Shown: positions 46,071 through 54,141, numbered from the stretch's first letter. The stretch: 64,000 bases of DNA from Alistipes sp. Marseille-P5061 (GCF_900290115.1 NZ_LT985750.1:450750-514749); one strand, 5' to 3'. Numbers and translations are program-made. The notes: a model not told the origin generated them from the sequence alone.

Positions 46071-46272
46071 AAAAAAACCGCATAGAGTTCCTTGTCTCGT
46101 TTGACGAATCTGCCGATAAGTCAAGTGTGGGGGCTCCGGGAATCGCAATCTTCCAACGGCATGCCGATGCATGCACCCCGAAGGGTTAAGGCCTGATTTT
46201 GAAGCACCGACGAGTTGCCCCAATGTAAAAAGTGTTCAGTTTCGCAAAGCTTAAGGAATCTATGCGGGTAGA
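46071..46272 (-). ncRNA. ssrS: 6S RNA
   Basis: A strongly structured RNA of about 200 nt with 6S architecture. Closing stem: CCGCATAGATTCCTT (46267-46253) with AAGGAACTCTATGCGG (46093-46078), one bulge, extended by TTTGCGAAACTG with CAGATTCGTCAAA. An open bubble follows, then an apical arm (TGGGG with CCCCA) bearing the hairpins ACCC-TTCG-GGGT and GCATGC-ATCG-GCATGC. It ends in seven T (46077-46071). It sits next to zapA, as ssrS does in Proteobacteria. 6S RNA binds the housekeeping RNA polymerase by mimicking an open promoter. Its own promoter is not clear (CATATTCG just upstream). Confidence 0.83.
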
Positions 46273-46378
46273 TTTTCCTCCGAATATGTAAAAGAACGGT
46301 TTTCTATCTTGTGTTCGCTTGTCGTCTTGTGTCTTGTCGTCCGGTGGCTCTTGCCCCTCCGGCCGTTATCTTCAGCTC

Positions 46379-46508
46379 TTCCTTCCGGCCCCTTTTCGGC
46401 TCCCTTCCTTGATCCTCTTCCTTGATCCTCTTCCTTGGCCCTCTTCCTTGGTCCGCTTCCTCGGCCCTTTTCTTCGATTCACTCCCTCGGTCCCTTTCTG
46501 TGGTCCGG
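46379..46508. repeat. 13-bp minisatellite, about ten degenerate units
   Basis: Units of 13 bases based on TTCCTTGATCCTC run from about 46379 to 46508; the two at 46405-46430 are identical and the others diverge outward (for example TTCCTTGGCCCTC and TTCCTTGGTCCGC). The array lies between zapA and the 6S RNA gene, so it is probably in the zapA 3' untranslated region, where it is purine-rich. Confidence 0.75.
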
Positions 46509-46533
46509 AGGCTCTTTCGTTGCGGCCCCGGGG

Positions 46534-46839
46534 TCAGCGTTCGGGCTCCAGAGCGTTGAGGTAGCGGTCGAGCTCGTTGTCGAGCGCCGTCAGCCGCTTG
46601 AGGTCTTCATCGCCCACTTCGCGGCTCTGCTTCAGGTCGAGCAGCGCAATGGCGAACTTGAGCGCCGCCATCCCCAGGTAGTCCTGGTCGGTCCAGCCCT
46701 GGAAGTTGTTCTGCTTGATGGAGGCTACGTACTGGTTGACCTCCTTCTCGGCAAGCCGGTACAACTCCTCCTTCTCGCTCTCGATTTTGAACGAGTAGCT
46801 TTTGCCTGCCAGTTTGAGCTTTATTGCCTGCTGTGCCAT
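46534..46839 (-). CDS. zapA: Cell division protein ZapA
   Basis: 101 residues. ZapA-type head (QQAIKLKLAGKSYSFKIESEKEELYRLAEKEVNQYV) followed by a helical tail that dimerises; it bundles FtsZ filaments at midcell. The position fits: a coiled-coil partner lies 3 bases upstream and the 6S RNA gene downstream. Sequence conservation in this family is low, so the call rests on the head motif, size and context. Confidence 0.85.
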   Translation of the reverse strand: MAQQAIKLKLAGKSYSFKIESEKEELYRLAEKEVNQYVASIKQNNFQGWTDQDYLGMAALKFAIALLDLKQSREVGDEDLKRLTALDNELDRYLNALEPER

Positions 46840-46842
46840 CGG

Positions 46843-47166
46843 TTATTTCGTTGCCTGCCGCTCTTCGGCGCCCGTTTCGGGTTGTCGGAGCAGGGCGATG
46901 CACTTGTCTACCTCCCGCATAAGACGGTTTACGCGTGCCCGCGCCTTCTCTCTGCCGCCATCCCCTCCGGCCAGACCCTCCGCAAGCTGCGCCCGCGCCA
47001 ACTCGGCATCGAGCGCGCGGATGCGCTCTTTCAGCGCACGGTTCTCGGCCTTCAGCGCGTCCCGCTCCGCGGTCAGCTCCCGGTTGAGCCGCACGGCGTC
47101 GCGGTGCTCGCCCATGAGCTGTCTGACACGGGCTTCTATGTTTACTATCACGCTCTTGTCGGCCAT
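46843..47166 (-). CDS. Coiled-coil protein upstream of zapA
   Basis: 107 residues from ATG 47166 (MADKSVIVNIEARVRQLMGEH). Almost entirely helical with a heptad pattern (LNRELTAERDALKAENRALKERIRALDAEL), then a helical segment containing VNRLMREVDKCIALL. No enzyme motif. Its place directly before zapA (3-base gap) and the coiled coil suggest a ZapB-like partner in the Z-ring, but sequence similarity to ZapB is not clear. First gene of this small operon, with a good promoter. Confidence 0.72.
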   Translation of the reverse strand: MADKSVIVNIEARVRQLMGEHRDAVRLNRELTAERDALKAENRALKERIRALDAELARAQLAEGLAGGDGGREKARARVNRLMREVDKCIALLRQPETGAEERQATK

Positions 47167-47195
47167 GGTCGTCGGAATGGATGACTTTCGCAATT

Positions 47196-47227
47196 CAAAG
47201 GTATGCAAAAGAACGGGAAAAAGCAAA
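47196..47227 (-). promoter_or_regulatory. Promoter of the coiled-coil/zapA operon
   Basis: TTTG (47227-47224), 20 bases, TACCTTTG (47203-47196). Confidence 0.75.
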
Positions 47228-47231
47228 TTTT

Positions 47232-48530
47232 TTATGCCTCCGCGCGCTCGCCGTAGAGGTCGTATTCGGCTGCCGAGACGATGCGTACGGGGTAGAAGTG
47301 CCCCCGCAGCATGCGGCCCCCGGCGGCCGGAATCAGAATCTCCTGGTCCACCTCGGGCGAGTCGTACTGCGAGCGTCCGACGTAGTAGTCGCCCTGGCGC
47401 GAGTCAATGATGACGCGGCCGGTGCGGCCCACGCGGCGGAGGTTGTTCTCGAGCGATATTTCGCGCTGGAGCGTCATGATGCGCTCGACGCGCTGCTGCT
47501 TGACCTCGTCGGGGACGTCGTCCCTGAGCTCGAGCGCCGAGTAGGTCCCCTCCTCCTCGGAGTAGGCGAAGACGCCGAGCCGCTCGAAGCGGATGTCGCG
47601 CACGAACTGCAGCAGCTCCTCGAAATCCTCCTCCGTCTCGCCGGGGTAGCCCACCAGCAGCGTCGTGCGCAGCGCGATGTCGGGAATGCGCGTGCGCAGC
47701 CTGCGGATGAGCTCGTAGGCCTCGGCCTTGGTGTGGTGGCGCTTCATGGCCGTGAGCTGGCGGTCGGAGATGTGCTGGAAGGGGATGTCGAGGTATTTGC
47801 AGATTTTCGGCTCGCTGGCCATCACCTCGATGACCTCCTCGGGGAAGCCCGTGGGGTAGGCGTAGTGGAGCCGTATCCACTCGAGCCCCTCGATGCGGCA
47901 GAGTTCGCGGAGCAACTCGGCCAGCCGGCGGCGGCCGTAGAGGTCGATGCCGTAGTAGGTCGTGTCCTGGGCGATGACCATCAGCTCCTTCACGCCTCCG
48001 GCGGCGAGCTTGCGCGCCTCCTCCAGCAGCTGCTCCATCGGCACCGAGACGTGCGGGCCGCGGATGAGCGGAATGGCGCAGTAGCCGCAGCGCCAGTTGC
48101 ACCCCTCCGAAATCTTGAGGTAGGCGTAGTGGCGCGGCGTGGTCAGGTGACGCTCGGTGGCCAGCTCCTCCCCCTCGGGGGCGCCCAGCGCGCGGGCGAT
48201 GCCCGTCCAGTCGCGGGCGCCGAAGAAGTCGTCGACCTCGGGCAGCTCGGCCCGCAGCTCGTCGGCGTAGCGCTCCGAGAGGCAGCCGATGACGAAGAGC
48301 CGCTCGATTTTGCCCGCCTTCTTGGCCGCCGCCGCACGGAGTATCATGTCGACGGACTCCTGCTTGGCGTCGCCGATGAATCCGCAGGTGTTGATGACCA
48401 CGACCTTGGCGTCGGTCCGGTCGCTGTCGAAGACCACTTCGTAGCCCGCCGCCTCGAGGCGGGCCATCAGATGTTCGCTGTCCACCGTATTTTTCGAACA
48501 GCCGAGCGTGATGACGTTGATTTTGCGCAT
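47232..48530 (-). CDS. rimO: Ribosomal protein S12 methylthiotransferase
   Basis: 432 residues from ATG 48530 (MRKINVITLGCSKN). Radical SAM enzyme that adds a methylthio group to an Asp of ribosomal protein S12. N-terminal cluster cysteines 11, 49 and 83; radical SAM motif CxxxCxxC at 144-151 (CNWRCGYC); C-terminal TRAM domain. The longer in-frame extension to 48809 is composed of low-complexity antisense of ftsY and is rejected. It starts 49 bases after the ftsY stop, so an ftsY-rimO operon is likely. Confidence 0.95.
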   Translation of the reverse strand: MRKINVITLGCSKNTVDSEHLMARLEAAGYEVVFDSDRTDAKVVVINTCGFIGDAKQESVDMILRAAAAKKAGKIERLFVIGCLSERYADELRAELPEVDDFFGARDWTGIARALGAPEGEELATERHLTTPRHYAYLKISEGCNWRCGYCAIPLIRGPHVSVPMEQLLEEARKLAAGGVKELMVIAQDTTYYGIDLYGRRRLAELLRELCRIEGLEWIRLHYAYPTGFPEEVIEVMASEPKICKYLDIPFQHISDRQLTAMKRHHTKAEAYELIRRLRTRIPDIALRTTLLVGYPGETEEDFEELLQFVRDIRFERLGVFAYSEEEGTYSALELRDDVPDEVKQQRVERIMTLQREISLENNLRRVGRTGRVIIDSRQGDYYVGRSQYDSPEVDQEILIPAAGGRMLRGHFYPVRIVSAAEYDLYGERAEA

Positions 48531-48579
48531 CGTTGTTTCTCTCGTATTGAGGTTTGCATGCCGGCGTGCCGGCCGGGCG

Positions 48580-49593
48580 CTATTTTGCGGGTGCGCCCTG
48601 CTTCCCGTCGCCGAACAGCGCGTCGACGAACTCGCGGCGGTCGAAGATGCGCAGCTGGTCGATGCCCTCGCCGATGCCGATGTAGCGCACCGGGATGCGG
48701 AACTGGTCGCTGATGCCGATGACCACGCCCCCCTTGGCCGTGCCGTCGAGCTTGGTGATGGCCAGCGAGGTGACCTTCGTCGCCTGGGTGAACTGCTTGG
48801 CCTGCTCAAAGGCGTTCTGTCCCGTCGAGCCGTCGAGCACGAGCATCACCTCGTGCGGCGCGTCGGGGATGACCTTCGACATGACGTTGCGGATTTTCGT
48901 CAGCTCGTTCATCAGGCCGATTTTGTTGTGCAGACGGCCCGCCGTGTCGATGAGCACCACGTCGGCGCCGTTGGCCTTGGCCGACTTGAGCGTATCGAAG
49001 GCCACCGAGGCGGGGTCGGAGCCCATCTCCTGGCGAATCATCGTCGCCCCGGCGCGCTCGGCCCAGACGGCCAGCTGGTCGATGGCCGCGGCGCGGAAGG
49101 TGTCCGCCGCGCCGATGTAGACTTTGCGTCCCATGCGGGTGAGCTGGGCGGCCAGCTTGCCGATGGTGGTGGTCTTGCCCGCGCCGTTGACGCCGACGAC
49201 CATCACCACGTAGGGCTCGCCCTCGCGCACGTCGAGGCCGAAGTTCTCGGCCGAGCCCACCGACTGTTCGAGCAGGTCGGCAATCTCCTCGCGCAGAATC
49301 TTCTGCAGCTCCGAGGCGTTCATGTATTTGTCGCGCGCCACGCGCTTCTCGATGCGGTCGATGATTTTGACGGTCGTCTCCACCCCCACGTCGGAGGTGA
49401 TGAGCACCTCCTCCAGGTTGTCGAGCACCTCCGAGTCGATGGTCGAGCGTCCGGCCACGGCGCGCGCCAGCTTCGAAAAGAGGCCCGTCTTGGTCTTCTC
49501 GAGTCCGGCGGTGAGCTCCTCGCGCTGCTGTTCAGCCTGCTCGGGAGCGGCTTCGGCGGACTGTTTCTTCTTGAAAATGTCGAAAAATCCCAT
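48580..49593 (-). CDS. ftsY: Signal recognition particle receptor FtsY
   Basis: 337 residues from ATG 49593 (MGFFDIFKKKQS). SRP-family GTPase that docks ribosomes to the translocon. G1 GVNGAGKTTT, then DTFRAAA, G3 DTAGR and G4 TKLD are present, with the N-domain helices before them. The N-terminal acidic A-domain is very short (about 30 residues), typical of Bacteroidetes. rimO follows downstream. Confidence 0.97.
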   Translation of the reverse strand: MGFFDIFKKKQSAEAAPEQAEQQREELTAGLEKTKTGLFSKLARAVAGRSTIDSEVLDNLEEVLITSDVGVETTVKIIDRIEKRVARDKYMNASELQKILREEIADLLEQSVGSAENFGLDVREGEPYVVMVVGVNGAGKTTTIGKLAAQLTRMGRKVYIGAADTFRAAAIDQLAVWAERAGATMIRQEMGSDPASVAFDTLKSAKANGADVVLIDTAGRLHNKIGLMNELTKIRNVMSKVIPDAPHEVMLVLDGSTGQNAFEQAKQFTQATKVTSLAITKLDGTAKGGVVIGISDQFRIPVRYIGIGEGIDQLRIFDRREFVDALFGDGKQGAPAK

Positions 49594-49610
49594 TCTGTAG
49601 ATGTTTTGTG

Positions 49611-49642
49611 CAAAGATAATACCCTGCGCGCGCAAAACCAAA
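49611..49642 (-). promoter_or_regulatory. ftsY-rimO promoter
   Basis: TTTG (49642-49639), 20 bases, TATCTTTG (49618-49611), about 18 bases before the start codon. Confidence 0.78.
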
Positions 49643-49715
49643 CAAATGCCGGTCGAGAGGGCCCGCTTTTTCGGTCGGGAAGGCGGCCCGGGCGGCGAGG
49701 TTTGCGAAAAAACGC

Positions 49716-49723
49716 TATCTTTG
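49716..49723 (+). promoter_or_regulatory. -7 box of the Pro-rich exported protein gene
   Basis: TATCTTTG, with a leader of about 20 bases to ATG 49747. A TTTG lies at 49701-49704, too close to act as -33. Confidence 0.5.
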
Positions 49724-49746
49724 TCAGAAACAACCATTCGCAAACG

Positions 49747-50793
49747 ATGAAACGTGCACTCATCTGCCTGGTGGCGCTGCTCTTCGGAGGGCTCTCGCTG
49801 GCCGGGGCGCAGGACCTGCTGGTCCGTCGCGACGGACAGCGGCTGAAGGTCCTCGTCACGGAGATTTCACCCGAAACGGTGCGCTACAAGCGCTTCACGA
49901 ACCCCGACGGTCCGACCTACGTGCTGCCCGTCGGCGAGGTCAGCTACATCGAATATCCCAACGGCGAGCGGGATGAATTTGCCCCGACCCCAACTCCGGC
50001 TCCGGTTGCTCCGGCTGCCCCGACACCGGACTCTGCCCCGACACCGGACTCCGCTCCGACGTCCGCCCCGGTCACGGTGCCTGCTCCGGTCCCGGCTCCG
50101 ATTTCTACACCGGTCGCTCCTGCTACCCCGACTCCGGCTCCCGTTCCGGCTGCGCCGGCGGATGGCCCGCAGCCGGAGCCGCAGTTGCAACCGGAGCCTC
50201 AGCCGCAACCACAGCCGGAGCAGACCTCCGGCGTGCGCACGGTGCGCAGCTACCGGCCGAGTGACTACTATGAAGTGGACGGTGTCGTGGGCGTCGTATG
50301 CGCCGTGACGGAGGACGGGCTGCACGGTTTGGTGCTCTCGCTCGACGAGCTCTTCCTGCCGTGGTGCCTGCTGCACAAGGAGCGGCTGCAGACGGTGGGG
50401 GCCGATTCGCGCGATGACGGGCGAAAAAACATGGAGGCTGTGGCCCGGGTCATCGAACGCGACGGGCTTGCGTGGTCCGACTTCCCGGCCTTCGAGTGGT
50501 GCCACCGCAAGGGCGAGGGGTGGTATCTGCCCGCCATCGACGAGCTGCTCACCTTGGGGCACAACTACAACGGCGGCTCGCGCATGCGGCTCGACCGCGA
50601 CGCCCGCGAGCGCTTCAACACCACGCTGCGGGAGCACGGCGGGCGGAAGCTCGACCGCTCCATCTACTACCTCTCGTCGACCGAGATTGATGCCCGCCGG
50701 GTATGGATGAACCATCTGGGGCTCGAACCGCCCTATTTGAACGAAATCCAGAAGGGTACGAAGTACCTCGTGCGGGCGGTCCACCGCTTCTGA
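49747..50793 (+). CDS. Exported protein with Pro-rich linker and DUF1566-like C-domain
   Basis: 348 residues from ATG 49747 (MKRALICLVALLFGGLSLAGA, cleavable signal). Residues about 22-78 form a small conserved domain (DLLVRRDGQRLKVLVTEISP, ending VGEVSYIEYPNGERDEF) seen in many Bacteroidetes outer-surface proteins. Residues about 80-160 are a Pro/Ala/Thr then Pro/Gln linker. The C-terminal domain (FEWCHRKGEGWYLPAIDELL) resembles DUF1566/FISUMP-type modules. No enzymatic motif. Role unknown; surface or periplasmic location inferred. Monocistronic. Confidence 0.78.
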   Translation: MKRALICLVALLFGGLSLAGAQDLLVRRDGQRLKVLVTEISPETVRYKRFTNPDGPTYVLPVGEVSYIEYPNGERDEFAPTPTPAPVAPAAPTPDSAPTPDSAPTSAPVTVPAPVPAPISTPVAPATPTPAPVPAAPADGPQPEPQLQPEPQPQPQPEQTSGVRTVRSYRPSDYYEVDGVVGVVCAVTEDGLHGLVLSLDELFLPWCLLHKERLQTVGADSRDDGRKNMEAVARVIERDGLAWSDFPAFEWCHRKGEGWYLPAIDELLTLGHNYNGGSRMRLDRDARERFNTTLREHGGRKLDRSIYYLSSTEIDARRVWMNHLGLEPPYLNEIQKGTKYLVRAVHRF

Positions 50794-50829
50794 TGCGGCT
50801 GCGGCGGCCTGGTCTGCATGATGCGACGG

Positions 50830-50869
50830 AGGTCGGCACACCCCGAAGGTGTGCCGACCTCCTGTTTTT
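50830..50869 (+). terminator. Terminator of the Pro-rich protein gene
   Basis: A perfect 13-bp stem, AGGTCGGCACACC (50830-50842) with GGTGTGCCGACCT (50848-50860), then CCTGTTTTT. Confidence 0.88.
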
Positions 50870-50898
50870 CAGCGTATCGGTCCTCGACCTGCTTCGAT

Positions 50899-51987
50899 TC
50901 AGTTCTGCTCCTCGCGCCGGGCGTATTCCGAGAAGTCGCAGCCGTAGTTCTCGTGGAGGTAGTCGTCCAGCTCGTCGGCCTTGAGGGCCAGCCCCGTCAG
51001 TTCGCGGCCGATGCGCGGCGCCTCGTCCGAGAAGATGTCGGTCAGGTGGACCCGGTAGGCGATGTAAATCTGGTTCTCCTCGAGCCCCAGCTTGTAGGGG
51101 GCCACGTCGGCCGAGAGCAGGTAGGTGAGCACCGGTTCAAGGTCGCGTTTGGGCAGGATGTTGATGGGCGAGGTGCAGAAGAGGTAGGAGTCCTCGTAGA
51201 CGAAGAGTCGGATTTCGGAGCTCCCCTTGTGGAAGCGCCACGACTCCTGTCCGATGCGGGCCAGCACGGGGTCGACCCCCATTGCGGCAATCGCCTTTTC
51301 GCAGAACTGCGCCAGGTCGGTGAGCCCCCGCTCGCGGAAGACCCCCTCGGGCAGCCGCACGCCGCAGCTGGGGCAGTACTCCTCCTCGCCGGCGATGAAC
51401 TCGTCGCAGCCGGGGCACTGCACTCGGTAGGTCGTCGCGTCGAGTTCGCCCGTGCGCTCGAGCATCGGGCGGAGGGCATCGACCGGGATGCCGAAGCCCA
51501 TGTTGTCGGCATCGGTGAGCTTGCTCACCGTGATGGCGATGACCTCGTTGCGGAGGTTGAGCATCGGGCCGCCGCTGTTGCCGGGGTTGACCGCCGCGTC
51601 GGTCTGGATGTAGTGGCTCCCATCCATCAGCTGGTCGGGCGAGGAGATGCTCCCCTCGGTGAGGGTGAAGGGCATGCCGAAGGGGTAGCCCGCCACGCGG
51701 ATTTTGTCGCCGATGAGGGGCTCCTCTGTGGCGAGGGTCAGCTCGGGCAGCGTCGAGAAGTCCCCCTCGGCGGCCAGCAGCGCAATGTCGCGGGCCGGGT
51801 TGGCCAGCACGACGTGGGCCCGCCACGCGCGGCGGTCGTTGTCCTGCAGGGCGACCGTGTGGAACCCCTCGATGACGTGGTAGTTGGTCACGAAGAGGTT
51901 GTGGCGCTTCAGGTAGAAGCAGCTTCCCGAACCGCCGGCATGGTTGACCTTCAGCACGGCGGCATAGAGCGAATTGCGGTCAGTCAT
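50899..51987 (-). CDS. Cytoplasmic trypsin-like protease with zinc ribbon and YbjN-like tail
   Basis: 362 residues, no signal peptide. HtrA/S1C-type protease domain (1-180) with triad His37 (TNYHVI), Asp67 (ARDIALL) and Ser138 (NPGNSGGP). A four-cysteine zinc ribbon follows (C191, C194, C205, C208: CPGCDEF..., YCPSCG). Residues about 220-350 (EIRLFVYEDSYLFCTSPINI...) form an alpha/beta domain like YbjN or type III secretion chaperones. There is no PDZ domain. The start overlaps the stop of the upstream gene in an ATGA, so the two are coupled. A soluble cytoplasmic quality-control protease is inferred. Confidence 0.82.
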   Translation of the reverse strand: MTDRNSLYAAVLKVNHAGGSGSCFYLKRHNLFVTNYHVIEGFHTVALQDNDRRAWRAHVVLANPARDIALLAAEGDFSTLPELTLATEEPLIGDKIRVAGYPFGMPFTLTEGSISSPDQLMDGSHYIQTDAAVNPGNSGGPMLNLRNEVIAITVSKLTDADNMGFGIPVDALRPMLERTGELDATTYRVQCPGCDEFIAGEEEYCPSCGVRLPEGVFRERGLTDLAQFCEKAIAAMGVDPVLARIGQESWRFHKGSSEIRLFVYEDSYLFCTSPINILPKRDLEPVLTYLLSADVAPYKLGLEENQIYIAYRVHLTDIFSDEAPRIGRELTGLALKADELDDYLHENYGCDFSEYARREEQN

Positions 51988-53360
51988 CGTTCGGTCTGTT
52001 TAGGGTCGGGGCGCTCCGCGGCGCCGGCGGCGTCCGGGGCTTCCGTTCCGTGGATGCGTTGTTTCATGTAGCGCTCCAGAAAACCGCTCTGGAGCAGGAC
52101 GCCGGTCATGGCTTCGCGCTGCAGCGGCGTGGGCTCTCCGGCGCCGGCCCCCGTGTCGGGCGCCTCCGATGCGGACGCCTCGCCCGACGGGGTCGTTTCG
52201 CCGGCCGAGGCCTTCGCCGACGGGTCGTCGTCGCCATCCTCCTCTTCGCCGAAGTCGCCCTCCATGATGCACTCCATGGCGTCGTTGAGCAGCGGCGCGG
52301 CCTCCTCGAGCGGCCGCGAGGCGCTTTGGGCAAGCGCCTGCGAGATGACGGCGTCGACCTGCTCAGGCACGTCGCTGTTGTAGTACATCTCATAGAACTT
52401 GTAGACGGTCGAGAGGCAGCAGACGGCGTAATCCTTGCGTTCGAGCGCTTCGGCGCACCGTGCGGCGCTCTCCGAGAAGGCGTCCTGGATGCTCTTGAGT
52501 GTGGCGCGGCTCTTCTCGGGAATGAAGGTCTCGATGCGGTAGAGCCCCTCGGCGAGCTCCTCGTCGCTCATGGCGCCGAGCGTGCGGGCGAACGAGCAGC
52601 CGCGCGAGACCACCTCCGGAAGGGGAATGTCCTCGCGGTCGAGTTCGTGGATGGCGCGGTCGAGCTGGTTGAGCAGCTGCCCCTGCGGCCGGGCGAGGTA
52701 GCAGATGCGCAGCAGCGTCGTGGCGATGATGTTCCATGCGTAGCCGTAGTTGCGCTCGTTCTGGAAGGCGGCGGCTTCGCGCAGCCCCTCGTCGCAGGCG
52801 GCGCGAATTGCGTCGCAGAGGCGGGCGACCATCTCCGCGTCGTAGCGCTCGATGCGGGGCTCGCAGATGCGGCGGGCGTGGAACTTGGTGACGAACTCGT
52901 CGTCGTAGCGGTCGCCCGTGTGGCAGATGTCGCGCAGCACGTAGTAGATTTTGGCGGGGTGGACGAGCGTCATCGGGCACTCGTATTCGAAGTAGAGGCG
53001 CTCGCCGCGCAGTACAATCCGCGGCAGGTCCATGCCGCAGATGTTGAGCACGGCGGCCTGGCGCAGCAGCGGGATGCGCCCCTTCCCGGGCAGTTCGAGG
53101 AAGGGGGCCTCGATGCGCAGCCGCCCGCCGTCGGTGCGGATGCGGACCACGATGGAGCCGTGGGGAATCTCGAATGCGGTGGCATCGGCGTTGCCGTAGC
53201 GCGTGCGCAGCCCCTTGCCGATGAAGTCGAGCAGCGCGAGGAACGAGTCGCGGTAGCGTTTCTCGTTGAAGGCCTCCAGACTGCGGTCAAAGGCGTCGGG
53301 GTCGAGGCGGCTGGCCGTCGAGGGGATGACCGAGGGGGTGAATGTGAGGGTCTGTTTCAT
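51984..53360 (-). CDS. YbjN-like protein, partner of the downstream protease
   Basis: 458 residues, no signal. The N-terminal region (about 25-155) has the same pattern as the protease tail: SIVVRIRTDGGRLRIEAPF, LLRQAAVLNICGMDLPRI, LYFEYECPMTL, then an aspartate-rich helix (DRYDDEFVTKF). Both look like YbjN/CesT-type chaperone folds. The middle (160-370) is helical, and the tail (about 375-430) is acidic and Ser/Thr/Gly-rich, probably disordered. No enzyme motif. It is the first gene of the pair and overlaps the protease start by 4 bases. Function unknown; an adaptor or chaperone for the protease is inferred. Confidence 0.75.
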   Translation of the reverse strand: MKQTLTFTPSVIPSTASRLDPDAFDRSLEAFNEKRYRDSFLALLDFIGKGLRTRYGNADATAFEIPHGSIVVRIRTDGGRLRIEAPFLELPGKGRIPLLRQAAVLNICGMDLPRIVLRGERLYFEYECPMTLVHPAKIYYVLRDICHTGDRYDDEFVTKFHARRICEPRIERYDAEMVARLCDAIRAACDEGLREAAAFQNERNYGYAWNIIATTLLRICYLARPQGQLLNQLDRAIHELDREDIPLPEVVSRGCSFARTLGAMSDEELAEGLYRIETFIPEKSRATLKSIQDAFSESAARCAEALERKDYAVCCLSTVYKFYEMYYNSDVPEQVDAVISQALAQSASRPLEEAAPLLNDAMECIMEGDFGEEEDGDDDPSAKASAGETTPSGEASASEAPDTGAGAGEPTPLQREAMTGVLLQSGFLERYMKQRIHGTEAPDAAGAAERPDPKQTER

Positions 53361-53394
53361 GGCAGTGTCGTGTGAGCGGACCCCGCTCTTTTCC

Positions 53395-53402
53395 CAAATA
53401 TA
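53395..53402 (-). promoter_or_regulatory. -7 box of the YbjN-like/protease operon
   Basis: TATATTTG on the minus strand, about 35 bases before ATG 53360. No TTTG at the -33 distance. Confidence 0.5.
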
Positions 53403-53436
53403 GCGATTTTTTGCGAGAAGATGCCGCCCGACCCCC

Positions 53437-53475
53437 TGAAAAACACAAAGGGCACCCCGTCGGGATGCCCTTTGT
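53437..53475 (-). terminator. Terminator of the rpmB-rpmG-DUF4295 operon
   Basis: ACAAAGGGCA (53444-53453) pairs with TGCCCTTTGT (53466-53475); on the minus strand TTTTT follows. Confidence 0.82.
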
Positions 53476-53498
53476 ATTTCGGATTTCTCCGGAAATAC

Positions 53499-53657
53499 TT
53501 ATTTCTTCTCCTCGAAGAACGCCTTGATCTGGTCGTTGGCGATGATGCCCTCCTTGAACATGTAGGCACCCGTCTTCTCGGACTTGACCATCTTGATGCA
53601 CTTGGTAAACTGTTTGCCCGTGCCGGTCTTCAGTGTTGCGACTACTTTCTTTGCCAT
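53499..53657 (-). CDS. DUF4295 small basic protein
   Basis: 52 residues (MAKKVVATLKTGTGKQFTK to AFFEEKK). Found by reading between rpmG and the terminator. Bacteroidetes encode this DUF4295 protein directly after L33 with near-invariant order, so a ribosome-associated role is likely but unproven. It starts 13 bases after the rpmG stop in the same operon. Rich in Lys at both ends. Confidence 0.9.
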   Translation of the reverse strand: MAKKVVATLKTGTGKQFTKCIKMVKSEKTGAYMFKEGIIANDQIKAFFEEKK

Positions 53658-53670
53658 AACGCTTCAATAA

Positions 53671-53853
53671 CTATTTGATTTCACGGTGAACGGTGACACG
53701 CTTCAGGAAGGGGTTGTACTTCTTGCGCTCCAGACGCTCGGGCGTGTTCTTCTTGTTCTTGGTGGTGATGTAACGGGACATTCCCGCAACGCCGCTCTCT
53801 TTCTGTTCGGTGCACTCGAGGATGACCTGAACTCTGTTGCCTTTCTTTGCCAT
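53671..53853 (-). CDS. rpmG: 50S ribosomal protein L33
   Basis: 60 residues ([20 protein letters not shown]...). L33 of the large subunit; [22 protein letters not shown] is the family signature. Only one cysteine is present, so this is the zinc-free form. It lies between rpmB and DUF4295. Confidence 0.95.
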   Translation of the reverse strand: MAKKGNRVQVILECTEQKESGVAGMSRYITTKNKKNTPERLERKKYNPFLKRVTVHREIK

Positions 53854-53869
53854 GTGTTACTCGGTTTTT

Positions 53870-54103
53870 TTAGTAGATGGTTTTGGCTGCGGCTGCCTCG
53901 CGCATTGCCACTGCAAGACCCTTCTTGTTAATCGTTTTCATGCCGGCTGCCGATACACGCAGGGTAATCCAGCGGCCCTCTTCCTCGGACCAGAAGCGCT
54001 TGGTTTTCAGATTGGGACTGAACTTGCGCTTGGTCTTGTGGTGCGAGTGGGAAACGTTGTTGCCCACAATCGCCACTTTGCCAGTGATTTCGCAAACTTT
54101 CAT
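53870..54103 (-). CDS. rpmB: 50S ribosomal protein L28
   Basis: 77 residues from ATG 54103 (MKVCEITGKVAIVGNNVSHSHHKTKR). Large-subunit protein with the NVSHSHHKTKRKF signature. A longer in-frame start at 54154 would overlap the promoter and is rejected. First gene of the ribosomal operon. Confidence 0.95.
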   Translation of the reverse strand: MKVCEITGKVAIVGNNVSHSHHKTKRKFSPNLKTKRFWSEEEGRWITLRVSAAGMKTINKKGLAVAMREAAAAKTIY

Positions 54104-54141
54104 CTTTGTGTTTTTTTGGTTAAAATCCCCGAAAGGGAGTG

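Noticed and set aside
46281..46312. Consensus promoter for the 6S RNA gene
   Set aside because: Only CATATTCG at the right place and no TTTG at 19-20 bases; too weak to list as a feature.
48531..48809. 93-residue N-terminal extension of rimO
   Set aside because: Ser/Arg/Pro-rich antisense of ftsY; the radical SAM protein starts at ATG 48530.
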